From Clostridiales bacterium (GTDB lineage Bacteria > Bacillota > Clostridia > Oscillospirales > Acutalibacteraceae), in the NCBI GenBank assembly GCA_021202245.1, contig JAJQDK010000029.1, forward strand, positions 1-5,641: a stretch of 5,641 nucleotides of DNA, read 5' to 3'. Each line of letters begins with the position of its first letter. Position 1 is the first letter of the stretch. Shown here piece by piece: positions 1 to 5,441 of this stretch. Under the pieces are notes generated by a model. The model made no database searches. It was not told where the DNA came from and worked only from the letters and a program-made list of their open reading frames with translations. The position numbers and the translations under genes were made by a program.

Positions 1-124
1 TTTCTTGCCTTTTTGTACATTATTTTTGCGCTTTCCCTTAAGTTGACGACATTGCTTGAAAAGGGAAATGTCACGAAGTGACAAAGGGTTTGCCGTTTTC
101 ACAGAAAAAGCTGGCTGCGGAGCA
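1..124. other. gene-free left edge with short hairpins
   Basis: I find no supportable coding frame here. A perfect hairpin, TGTCAC-GAA-GTGACA, lies at 70-84, preceded by a purine-rich AAAAGGGAAA block at 59-68. The same order (GGGGAA-type block, GTCAC hairpin, then TGATGAGGTGTAGGAG) occurs in inverted form at the right end. This stretch is therefore probably the diverged outer part of the interspersed repeat, with about 40 extra bases between the hairpin and the well-conserved core that starts at 125. Confidence 0.5.
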
Positions 125-257
125 GACTGATGAGGTGTAGGAGCTTCGGCTCCGTGAACATTATAAAAATTTATTCTTATACGGACGGCTGCGCCGTGCG
201 GGCAGATAATATCAGCCCCTACGAAAATGCTATAAACCGAACCTTTGTACACAGTGG
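125..257 (+). repeat. interspersed hairpin-rich repeat, left copy
   Basis: This segment matches the reverse complement of 5442-5539. The first 49 bases (125-173) agree at 46 positions with 5539-5491. A further 15 bases, GACGGCTGCGCCGTG, are identical at 184-198 and 5484-5470, and TTGTACACAGTGG at 245-257 is identical to 5454-5442. Internal hairpins include GGAGC-TTCG-GCTCC (140-153) and ACGGC-TGC-GCCGT. This copy has about 30 extra bases before the terminal 13-mer. No coding potential is seen. It resembles the small non-autonomous repeats common between genes in Clostridia; whether it is mobile is inference. Confidence 0.8.
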
Positions 258-427
258 CATACGTAAAATATAATTATAGCATTTGCGGCAATGGCGGTCA
301 CTGACCGCCGCTACGAACTCACTCCTAACTCCACACTATCCACTAAACACTAAGCACTACCCACTGTGCGCCGCTACGGACGTGTGGCATTTATAAATTG
401 CGGTATAATTTTATGGCGGTCACTGAC
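254..427. repeat. duplicated 15-mer and degenerate flanks downstream of pncB
   Basis: ATGGCGGTCACTGAC occurs twice in direct orientation, at 291-305 and 413-427. The first copy continues into the palindrome GGCGGTCA-C-TGACCGCC. GTGGCAT also recurs, at 254-260 and 384-390, each followed by an AT-rich stretch and then the 15-mer, so the two units look like a diverged tandem duplication. A 7-nt tandem array lies between them. No gene is present. pncB transcripts would run into this region, and I see no terminator with a U-tract for them. Confidence 0.6.
320..365 (+). repeat. heptanucleotide tandem array (CACTANN, about 6.5 units)
   Basis: CACT or AACT recurs exactly every 7 bases at 320, 327, 334, 341, 348, 355 and 362. 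The units read CACTCCT, AACTCCA, CACTATC, CACTAAA, CACTAAG, CACTACC, CACT. Across 316-365 the plus strand has a single G. The strict 7-base phase makes this a degenerate microsatellite-like array rather than chance composition. It lies in the 3' flank of pncB. Confidence 0.75.
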
Positions 428-451
428 TTTTCTGCAAAAACGATGAAGCGG

Positions 452-1894
452 TTACATTTCATATACATTGAGCAAAATATTTTTAATTTCATACAGGCGC
501 TTTGAAAGGTCAACATAATAGGTGTGGGGATTTTCAAAGCGCTTTACCTCGTCCCACAAAAGCCCGATTTGCTCCTCGCAATATGCGGCAATCTCATCAA
601 TAGACGGTGAATTATAAATGCACTCGCCGTTTTTGAATACCGGCACAAGCAGCTCCTTGGCGGTAAAATTCGTAAGCGTTTTTGTTTTCCACGCTGCGTT
701 TGAGTCAAAAATAGTATGCGGCTTGCTGTCGTCCACGGTTTCGTCATAAACGCAAAGCTCATCGGCAAGCGCTTTGCCGCTTTCGTTGTCATAATAGCGG
801 TAAACCTTTTTAAAATGCGGATTAGTAATTTTGGCGGTGTTTTCGCTGACCTTGATTTTCGGCGCAATTTCACCGCTTTCGCTCTCCACCGCAACAAGCT
901 TGTACACTCCGCCGAACACGGGCGAGCTTTCCGAGGTTATCAGTCTTTCTCCAACGCCGAAATTATCAATCTGCGCCCCCTGCATCATCAAATCACGGAT
1001 AAGATACTCGTCCAGCGAGTTTGACGCCGTAATCTTACAGCATTGCAGACCTGCGTCATCGAGCATTTTTCTCGCCTTTTTTGAAAGATATGAAATATCG
1101 CCGGAATCAAGCCGGATTGCAAAATTCGTCTTGCCCTGCGGAACAAGCACCTCTTTAAACACCTTTATCGCATTCGGAATTCCGCTTTTGAGCGTATTGT
1201 AGGTATCGACAAGCAGGGTAGTATTGTCGGGATAAAGCTCGCAGTAGGTCTTAAAAGCGTCGTACTCGTTATCAAACATCTGCACCCAGGAGTGCACCAT
1301 AGTTCCACCGGCAGGCACACCGTAAAGCTCGTCGGTCAGCGTGCAGGACGTGCCCTTGCAGCCGCCGATATACGCAGCTCTTGCGCCGAGTACCGCGCCG
1401 CTTGCTCCCTGCGCACGGTGTGAACCGAATTCAAAAACCGCTCTTCCCTGCGCCGCACGCACAATTCTGTTGGCTTTGGTCGCAATAAGCGTTTGATGAT
1501 TGAATACAAGCAGCATATATGTTTCAATCAGCTGCACCTCAATCGCAGGAGCCTTTACGGTAATGACAGGCTCATTGGGGAACACGGGAGTGCCCTCCGG
1601 CACGGCGTAAATATCGCCGCTGAATTTAAAGCGCTTAAGATAATCGAGGAATTTTTCGTCAAACATATTCTTGCTTCTCAAATATTCAATATCCCCGTCG
1701 TCAAAGTGCAGATTTTTTATATAGTCTATCACCTGCTCAAGCCCTGCGGCAACGGCAAAGCCGCCGTTATCGGGAACCTTGCGGAAAGACAGGTCAAAAT
1801 ATACGTTTTTCTTATAAAAACCGTTTTTAAAATATCCGTTAGACATCGTAAGCTCGTAAAAATCGCAGAGCATAGAATAATTTTCTTCGTTCAT
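452..1894 (-). CDS. pncB: nicotinate phosphoribosyltransferase
   Basis: This cytoplasmic enzyme (EC 6.3.4.21) joins nicotinate and PRPP to give nicotinate mononucleotide, using ATP, in the Preiss-Handler branch of NAD salvage. The protein has 480 residues, normal for the family. An N-terminal segment with DFYELTMSNGYF (11-22) precedes the type II phosphoribosyltransferase barrel. Visible motifs are FGSHRAQG (157-164), GGTMVHSWVQMF (197-207, with His201 the expected phosphorylated catalytic histidine), LVDTYNT (228-234), RLDSGD (261-266), ASNSLDEYLI (290-299) and FGVGERLITS (312-321). The family motif usually reads RRAQG, so the His before RAQG is a small variation. The ATG at 1894 is chosen because a GGAGG lies 5 bases upstream; an in-frame GTG at 1918 has no such site. 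It is divergent from a nicotinamidase gene, which supplies its substrate. No terminator is evident after the stop. Confidence 0.97.
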   Translation of the reverse strand: MNEENYSMLCDFYELTMSNGYFKNGFYKKNVYFDLSFRKVPDNGGFAVAAGLEQVIDYIKNLHFDDGDIEYLRSKNMFDEKFLDYLKRFKFSGDIYAVPEGTPVFPNEPVITVKAPAIEVQLIETYMLLVFNHQTLIATKANRIVRAAQGRAVFEFGSHRAQGASGAVLGARAAYIGGCKGTSCTLTDELYGVPAGGTMVHSWVQMFDNEYDAFKTYCELYPDNTTLLVDTYNTLKSGIPNAIKVFKEVLVPQGKTNFAIRLDSGDISYLSKKARKMLDDAGLQCCKITASNSLDEYLIRDLMMQGAQIDNFGVGERLITSESSPVFGGVYKLVAVESESGEIAPKIKVSENTAKITNPHFKKVYRYYDNESGKALADELCVYDETVDDSKPHTIFDSNAAWKTKTLTNFTAKELLVPVFKNGECIYNSPSIDEIAAYCEEQIGLLWDEVKRFENPHTYYVDLSKRLYEIKNILLNVYEM

Positions 1895-1899
1895 AATTA

Positions 1900-1904
1900 C
1901 CTCC
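1900..1904 (-). promoter_or_regulatory. pncB ribosome binding site
   Basis: On the minus strand this reads GGAGG, inside CCGGAGGT, with 5 bases before the ATG at 1894. It settles the start of pncB against the upstream in-frame GTG at 1918. Confidence 0.85.
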
Positions 1905-1908
1905 GGAC

Positions 1909-1962
1909 GAAACGTCACGGCTTTTTCAGATTAAGCTCAAAAGCTTGCCCAAGCCGCGTTTC
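1909..1962 (-). promoter_or_regulatory. nested stem-loop in the pncB leader
   Basis: Three pairing segments are nested in the predicted pncB 5' leader. GAAACG/CGTTTC joins 1957-1962 with 1909-1914, CGGCTT/AAGCCG joins 1951-1956 with 1918-1923, and AAGCT/AGCTT joins 1942-1946 with 1933-1937 around a 4-nt loop. The base of the structure ends 4 bases before the ribosome binding site, so it could influence translation. The pairing is read directly; a regulatory role is inference. Confidence 0.5.
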
Positions 1963-1985
1963 ATATATTCTTTTCCTACACATAT

Positions 1986-2014
1986 ATAGTATTATTTTTT
2001 TGAATATTTGTAAA
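1986..2014 (-). promoter_or_regulatory. candidate sigma-A promoter for pncB
   Basis: On the minus strand, TTTACA (2014-2009) is followed after 17 bases by TACTAT (1991-1986). The -35 box matches consensus at 5 of 6 positions and the -10 box at 4 of 6, within an AT-rich run. Transcription would start near 1979 and give a leader of about 85 nt. A TATATA a few bases further on is an alternative -10. Confidence 0.45.
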
Positions 2015-2031
2015 GTAAAAAATTGTTTACA
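2009..2031. promoter_or_regulatory. TGTAAA-N11-TTTACA dyad between divergent promoters
   Basis: TGTAAA at 2009-2014 and TTTACA at 2026-2031 form a perfect 6-base inverted repeat with an 11-base AT-rich spacer. Each half is also the -35 box of one of the two divergent promoters. A repressor bound here would cover both. I cannot match the site with certainty to a known NAD regulator such as NiaR or NrtR, and the symmetry may simply follow from two facing -35 boxes. Confidence 0.35.
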
Positions 2032-2054
2032 CTGCGCTCGGGCTGTTGTATACT
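2026..2054 (+). promoter_or_regulatory. sigma-A promoter for the zinc-ribbon/pncA operon
   Basis: TTTACA (2026-2031, 5 of 6 to consensus) and TATACT (2049-2054, 5 of 6) are separated by exactly 17 bases. The predicted start is near 2061, about 198 bases before the first start codon. This is the best-looking promoter in the window. Confidence 0.7.
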
Positions 2055-2060
2055 GTATTT

Positions 2061-2258
2061 AAATCGGAGCAACGCTCTGTCAAGCTCGCTTGAAACAGAG
2101 TTTGCGATAGATTGCAGCTTGCAAAGGGGAGCGTTAGCTCCTCAGTGTTTCAGTGGGAGATTACAACTCCCGCTGAAATGATGAACGGCACCCGCCGCCT
2201 TAGCGGCAGGGGACATCTTTGCATAAGTTATAGATAAAACAAACGGAGGTCTTATAAA
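2061..2258 (+). promoter_or_regulatory. long structured 5' leader, five consecutive stem-loops
   Basis: Five hairpins follow one another. P1 is 2069-2105 (GCAA/TTGC, CTCTGT/ACAGAG, CAAG/CTTG). P2 is 2112-2124 (TTGCA-GCT-TGCAA). P3 is 2126-2143 (GGGGAGC-GTTA-GCTCCTC). P4 is 2148-2178, with 12 base pairs including one G-U and a 7-nt loop. P5 is 2191-2211 (CCCGCCGC-CTTA-GCGGC-A-GGG). A GGAGG at 2245-2249 then precedes the ATG at 2259. There is no hairpin with a U-tract, so a simple attenuator is not seen. It may be a cis-regulatory RNA for nicotinamide salvage or an interspersed hairpin repeat inserted in the leader. It matches no riboswitch class I can recognise. Confidence 0.5.
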
Positions 2259-2423
2259 ATGAAAGAAAGCGAATACAAGCTGTGTCCGTTCTGCGAAAGT
2301 CAAATGATTTTGATTCAGGACGATAAAAACAACGGTAAGCCGTACCTTGAATGCGCAACCTGCGGATTAAAATTCAAGCTTGAGGGCTTTGAAGAAAATC
2401 CCGTTGAGTTAAAGGATGTCTGA
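2259..2423 (+). CDS. 54-residue zinc-ribbon protein, function unknown
   Basis: A small frame with a good ribosome binding site (GGAGG at 2245-2249, 9 bases before the ATG). The product has two cysteine knuckles, CPFC (Cys9, Cys12) and CATCG (Cys32, Cys35), 19 residues apart, which is the layout of a single treble-clef or zinc-ribbon fold. The linker holds the turn DDKNNGK (21-27), and the tail after residue 40 is acidic. The CPFC start is reminiscent of small Lar-like and other short zinc ribbons, but I do not assign a family. Its stop codon is one base before the ATG of the nicotinamidase gene, so the two are almost certainly co-translated. A partner or regulatory role for the hydrolase is only inference. 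Confidence 0.8.
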   Translation: MKESEYKLCPFCESQMILIQDDKNNGKPYLECATCGLKFKLEGFEENPVELKDV

Positions 2424-2424
2424 G

Positions 2425-2946
2425 ATGAAAAAATGCTTGATTGCAATAGATTATCAGGTGGACTTTGTAACCGGCACGCTCGGCTTTGAAAAAGCAAAAT
2501 CACTTGACGGAATTATAGCCGAAAAGATTGACAACTGCCGAAAAGGCGGCGGTGAAATTATTTTTACATTTGACACTCATTACGGCAATTACCTTTATAC
2601 GCTTGAGGGCAGACATCTTCCGATTGCGCACTGCACAGAGGGTACCGAGGGTCACCGCCTGTACGGAAAAACCGCTTCAAGGCTCCGTCCCGGGGACAAA
2701 TACTTTTTTAAATCAAGCTTTGGCTCGGCGGAGCTGTTTGATTATCTCAGAAGCAAAAAATTTGAAAGCATTGAGCTTTGCGGCGTGGTGACTGACATCT
2801 GCGTAATTTCAAACGCCGTGCTTGCCAAAACCGCACAGCCAGAAACCGAAATTATTGTTGACAGCAGAGCGGTAGCTTCAAATGACGACTGCAAAAACCA
2901 AGCTGCGCTCGATGTTATGAGCAGCCTGCAAATCATGGTGATTTAA
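2425..2946 (+). CDS. pncA: nicotinamidase-type isochorismatase-fold cysteine hydrolase
   Basis: The 173-residue protein is expected to deamidate nicotinamide to nicotinate in the cytoplasm. All key positions of the isochorismatase-like hydrolase fold are visible: IDYQVDF with catalytic Asp9, Lys96 in KYFFKSSFG, and nucleophile Cys126 in GVVTDICV (120-127). The metal ligands typical of nicotinamidases are present as Asp50 and His52 (FDTH) and His69 (LPIAHC), which favours this over non-metal relatives in the family. The ATG at 2425 is preferred over one at 2416 because AAAGGA (2411-2416) is well spaced for it and the protein then begins MKKCLIAIDYQ, a normal family start. It lies one base after the zinc-ribbon stop. 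The divergent pncB supports the substrate assignment. A different amide substrate within the family cannot be excluded. Confidence 0.87.
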   Translation: MKKCLIAIDYQVDFVTGTLGFEKAKSLDGIIAEKIDNCRKGGGEIIFTFDTHYGNYLYTLEGRHLPIAHCTEGTEGHRLYGKTASRLRPGDKYFFKSSFGSAELFDYLRSKKFESIELCGVVTDICVISNAVLAKTAQPETEIIVDSRAVASNDDCKNQAALDVMSSLQIMVI

Positions 2947-3013
2947 CCAATCAGCAGGCTTAAGCGAGCTTTGCTCCGAATTAAATTATTACAAGGCTTA
3001 ACGCTGCAAGGCG

Positions 3014-3042
3014 GAATAAGCTTTGCTCTTTTGCGGATAATA
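3014..3042 (+). promoter_or_regulatory. candidate sigma-G (forespore) promoter for spoVAD
   Basis: GAATA (3014-3018) fits the -35 pattern GHATR. After 17 bases, GATAATA (3036-3042) fits the -10 pattern CATWHTA at 6 of 7 positions. Transcription would begin near 3049, just before the ribosome binding site, giving a very short leader. spoVA genes are sigma-G targets in Bacillus. This is a pattern match in AT-rich DNA, so it remains tentative. Confidence 0.4.
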
Positions 3043-3063
3043 AACGTGAAGGGGAGTTGTTTT

Positions 3064-4074
3064 ATGATAAGAAGAATCGGAGGACACACCATCGGTTTTG
3101 AAGAAATGCCCTCAATCACCGGATATGCTTCGGTGGTCGGAAAGCGTGAGTCGGAGGGTCCATTGGGAAAAGGCTTTGACAAGGTAATTTATGACAGCTA
3201 TGACGGTCAGGACACCTATGAGCAGGCGGAAAGCCGTTTTCAGTATGAGGCTGTCGGCAAGGTGCTTGAAAAGGCGGGCATAAGGGCAAACGAAATAGAT
3301 TACATTTTTGCCGGCGACCTTTTGAATCAATGCACAGGCTCCAGCTTCGGTCTGATTGACTACGATATTCCCTATCTCGGTCAATACGGCGCCTGCTCAA
3401 CAATGGCGCAGGGGCTTATTATGGCTTCCGTGTTTGTCGAGAGCGGTGCGGCAAGCGCTGCGGCGTGCGTAACCTCGTCGCATTTTTGCTCTGCCGAAAG
3501 GCAATACCGTTTCCCTATGGAATACGGCGGAGTGCGAACTCCCACAGCTCAGTGGACGGTGACCGGAAGCGGCTGCTGCATTTTAAAGAACGCCAAAAAG
3601 GGACCCTGCATTTCCCGTGCAACCGTAGGCAGAATTGCAAGCCTGGGAGTTAAGGACGCCAACAATATGGGCGCGGCAATGGCGCCTGCGGCGGCTCAGA
3701 CGCTGAAGGATTATTTTGACGACACCTCAACAAAGCCGAATGATTACGACCTAATATTAACCGGTGATTTGAGAGAGGTGGGAAGCAAGCTTTTGTATGA
3801 GCTGTTAAAGCGGGAGGGCATTGACATAAGCTCAAACCACAACGACTGCGGTCTGATGATTTACGACAGAAAAAAGCAGGATGTCCACTCCGGCGGCTCC
3901 GGATGCGGCTGTTCGGGCTCGGTGCTTTGTTCAAAAATTCTGAACGATATGACAAGCGGCAGACTGAATAATATTTTGTTTGCGGCAACAGGAGCGCTTA
4001 TGAGCCCCACCACCTGCTCTCAGGGCGCCGATATTCCGTCAATAGCACATTTAGTAAATGTAAAAAACAGATAA
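3064..4074 (+). CDS. spoVAD: stage V sporulation protein AD
   Basis: SpoVAD is a thiolase-fold protein of the forespore inner membrane SpoVA complex. It binds dipicolinic acid (with calcium) and is needed for its uptake into the spore. The 336 residues are close to the usual length of about 338. Signature segments are EGPLGKGFD (31-39), AGDLLNQ (83-89), YGACST (108-113, Cys111 at the thiolase nucleophile position), SSHFCSAERQYRFP (138-151), PTAQWTVTGSG (160-170), ILTGDLREVG (231-240) and GGSGCGCSG (277-285). The ATG at 3064 has GGGGAG 7 bases upstream; longer in-frame versions have no support. The gene stands without spoVAC or spoVAE on either side, unlike the usual spoVAC-AD-AE order, so the rest of the complex must be encoded elsewhere. 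The upstream gap of 117 bases has a possible sigma-G promoter. Confidence 0.97.
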   Translation: MIRRIGGHTIGFEEMPSITGYASVVGKRESEGPLGKGFDKVIYDSYDGQDTYEQAESRFQYEAVGKVLEKAGIRANEIDYIFAGDLLNQCTGSSFGLIDYDIPYLGQYGACSTMAQGLIMASVFVESGAASAAACVTSSHFCSAERQYRFPMEYGGVRTPTAQWTVTGSGCCILKNAKKGPCISRATVGRIASLGVKDANNMGAAMAPAAAQTLKDYFDDTSTKPNDYDLILTGDLREVGSKLLYELLKREGIDISSNHNDCGLMIYDRKKQDVHSGGSGCGCSGSVLCSKILNDMTSGRLNNILFAATGALMSPTTCSQGADIPSIAHLVNVKNR

Positions 4075-4108
4075 AATATAAAATTCACTGTTCAAAATAA
4101 AATTCTTG

Positions 4109-4117
4109 TGTTATACT
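4109..4117 (+). promoter_or_regulatory. candidate extended -10 promoter for the PAP2 gene
   Basis: TGTTATACT fits the extended -10 form TGN-TATAMT. There is no good -35 box 17 bases upstream (TGTTCA at 4089-4094 is the nearest), as is common for extended -10 promoters. Transcription would begin near 4124, giving a leader of about 60 nt. Read-through from spoVAD is also possible, as no terminator separates the genes. Confidence 0.4.
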
Positions 4118-4186
4118 GTATATATCGGCTCCGATGTTTATCATTCGGACAAACTAAAGATAACTTGTTTTGCGGGAGTTTTATTT

Positions 4187-4738
4187 GTGTTAGAAAAATT
4201 TCAAAATTTTGACAACAAAATAATTCGGTCTATCGTGAAAATCCACAAGCCGTCGCTCAATATAATTATGATACTCGCTTCCAAGGCAGGCACCTTCGGC
4301 ACCGTATGGTGGGTAATATCTCTGCTTTTTACAGCGCACAGCAAGCTGAGGGCGTTGGGCTTGAATATGATATTGGCAATGTGCTTTTCGTTTTTGATGG
4401 GAGAAATTATCCTAAAGCATATTGTACGGCGTGTGCGCCCGTGCCATAATCTTGATGAGGAGGACTGGCTTGTTTCTCCGCCGAGGTTTTATTCCTTTCC
4501 GTCCGGTCACACCACCGTTTCCTTTGCGGTTGCAGGCGTTGTGCTGCTGAAGGGTACGCCCGAAATATTTCTGCCTATTTTGCTTCTTACCGTATTGATA
4601 GGCTTTTCAAGAATATATCTCAGGGTGCATTATTTCAGCGATGTTTTTGTAGGTATGCTCCTCGGCTTTGTCTGCGGAATTTCGTCCGTGCTCATATTTG
4701 ACTACGCCGCTCCGATTTTGCTCCCCTCTCTTTCTTAA
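4187..4738 (+). CDS. PAP2-family membrane phosphatase
   Basis: The 183-residue integral membrane phosphatase carries the complete PAP2 catalytic triplet: Lys77-x6-Arg84-Pro85, PSGH (105-108), and Ser141-Arg142-x5-His148-x3-Asp152. Hydrophobic segments lie near 36-50, 57-75, 110-122, 127-141 and 152-175. Such proteins remove phosphate from lipid phosphates or pyrophosphates, often undecaprenyl pyrophosphate or phosphatidylglycerol phosphate; the substrate cannot be read from the sequence. The start is a GTG at 4187, supported by GGGAG (4174-4178) 8 bases upstream. A longer frame from a TTG at 4106 would add a tail with no ribosome binding site. It follows spoVAD by 112 bases and ends before a strong terminator, so it is probably the last gene of its transcript. 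Confidence 0.94.
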   Translation: MLEKFQNFDNKIIRSIVKIHKPSLNIIMILASKAGTFGTVWWVISLLFTAHSKLRALGLNMILAMCFSFLMGEIILKHIVRRVRPCHNLDEEDWLVSPPRFYSFPSGHTTVSFAVAGVVLLKGTPEIFLPILLLTVLIGFSRIYLRVHYFSDVFVGMLLGFVCGISSVLIFDYAAPILLPSLS

Positions 4739-4756
4739 AACGACCTCTTAATTTGT

Positions 4757-4788
4757 CAAGACGGCAGGTTTTCCTGCCGTCTTGTTTT
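4757..4788 (+). terminator. intrinsic terminator after the PAP2 gene
   Basis: A perfect 12-base-pair stem, CAAGACGGCAGG with its complement, surrounds a TTTT loop (4757-4784) and is followed by TTTT and a further T-rich run. The reverse strand lacks a U-tract after the stem, so it works rightward. It separates PAP2 from the gtrA-like gene. Confidence 0.93.
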
Positions 4789-4926
4789 CGGTTTAAGTTG
4801 TTTTAAATCTTTTATTATACAATTTTGTTATTGACGAATAAAGCCTGACACAATTGACTTGTTTCGGCTTGGATTAAGCAAGGACAAATACGTTCAGCTC
4901 CGCTTTACAAAAAAGGAAATCAAAAA

Positions 4927-5391
4927 ATGAACATAAAGAAAATTATATTTGAACGCACCGATAACGGTTTTATTCAGTTTTTGCGTTATATTTTTGTCGG
5001 CGGTCTTGCATTTGCTGCGGATTACGGCGTGATGATTTTGCTTGTGGAGGGTTTTTCCTTTAATGAAATTCTCGCCGCAACCGTATCGTTTGTCTGCGGA
5101 CTTGCCGTCAATTATTTTTTAAGCACATTCTGGATATTCAAAAATTCAAAAATTTCGAACAAATTGGCTGAATTTCTTGCCTTTGCGCTGATAGGCGTCA
5201 TAGGGCTTTTGATGAACGACGTCATTATTTGGGCGGCAACCGATATTCTTGCGCCCAACGCTGTTTTCGGCTCGCTGATTGCCGAGGATAAATATTATAT
5301 TATCGGAAAAATCGCTTCAACATTTATTGTTTTTCTTTGGAATTTTTTCGCCAGAAAGTACATCATCTTCGGCAAAGGCCAAAACAGCTGA
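4927..5391 (+). CDS. GtrA-family membrane protein
   Basis: The 154-residue protein has four hydrophobic segments at about 18-40, 47-71, 82-106 and 126-148, the length and topology of the GtrA/DPMS3 family. Conserved family features are FLRYIFVGG (18-26), AADYG (30-34), the FVCGLAVNYFLSTFWIF segment (55-71) and the closing WNFFARKYIIF (138-148). GtrA-like proteins are linked to handling of polyprenyl-phosphate sugars for cell-surface glycosylation, but no glycosyltransferase lies next to this one in the window. AGGA (4914-4917) is 9 bases upstream of the ATG. The terminator before it implies its own promoter somewhere in 4789-4926, but I see no convincing -35/-10 pair there. The part after the gene carries no clear terminator. 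Confidence 0.9.
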   Translation: MNIKKIIFERTDNGFIQFLRYIFVGGLAFAADYGVMILLVEGFSFNEILAATVSFVCGLAVNYFLSTFWIFKNSKISNKLAEFLAFALIGVIGLLMNDVIIWAATDILAPNAVFGSLIAEDKYYIIGKIASTFIVFLWNFFARKYIIFGKGQNS

Positions 5392-5441
5392 GCCGTTTTA
5401 ACCTAAGATGCAAAATGCTTCCCTTGACCTCGCAATGAATA

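Noticed and set aside
320..365. CRISPR-like array
   Set aside because: The repeated unit is 7 bases with no spacers, so it is a simple tandem repeat.
1895..1918. Longer pncB start at a GTG, adding 8 residues
   Set aside because: No ribosome binding site precedes it, it lies inside the leader stem, and the ATG at 1894 has a well-spaced GGAGG and a normal family N-terminus.
1493..2062. 189-codon open frame opposite the pncB 5' end
   Set aside because: It runs antisense to a certain gene, has no ribosome binding site and no recognisable domain, and ends in the divergent promoter region.
2061..2258. T-box or known NAD riboswitch in the operon leader
   Set aside because: No T-box antiterminator core, no terminator with a U-tract, and no consensus I recognise from known NAD riboswitch classes; kept only as an unassigned structured leader.
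2416..2424. Earlier ATG for the nicotinamidase, overlapping the zinc-ribbon stop
   Set aside because: Possible, but the purine-rich AAAGGA is too close to it and is well placed for the ATG at 2425, which gives the usual short N-terminus.
2971..3063. N-terminal extension of spoVAD in the same frame
   Set aside because: It would be 31 residues of non-conserved sequence covering the promoter-like region; the ATG at 3064 has GGGGAG and the normal length.
3650..3988. 112-codon open frame opposite spoVAD
   Set aside because: It is an antisense shadow of a strongly conserved gene, with low-complexity Arg/Ser/Pro-rich translation and no start signal.
4106..4186. N-terminal extension of the PAP2 protein from a TTG
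   Set aside because: There is no ribosome binding site, and the extension overlaps the extended -10 promoter; the GTG at 4187 is well supported.
4816..4823. TATACAAT resembling a sigma-E/K -10 box before the gtrA-like gene
   Set aside because: No matching -35 box lies at the proper distance, and the region is AT-rich enough for chance matches.
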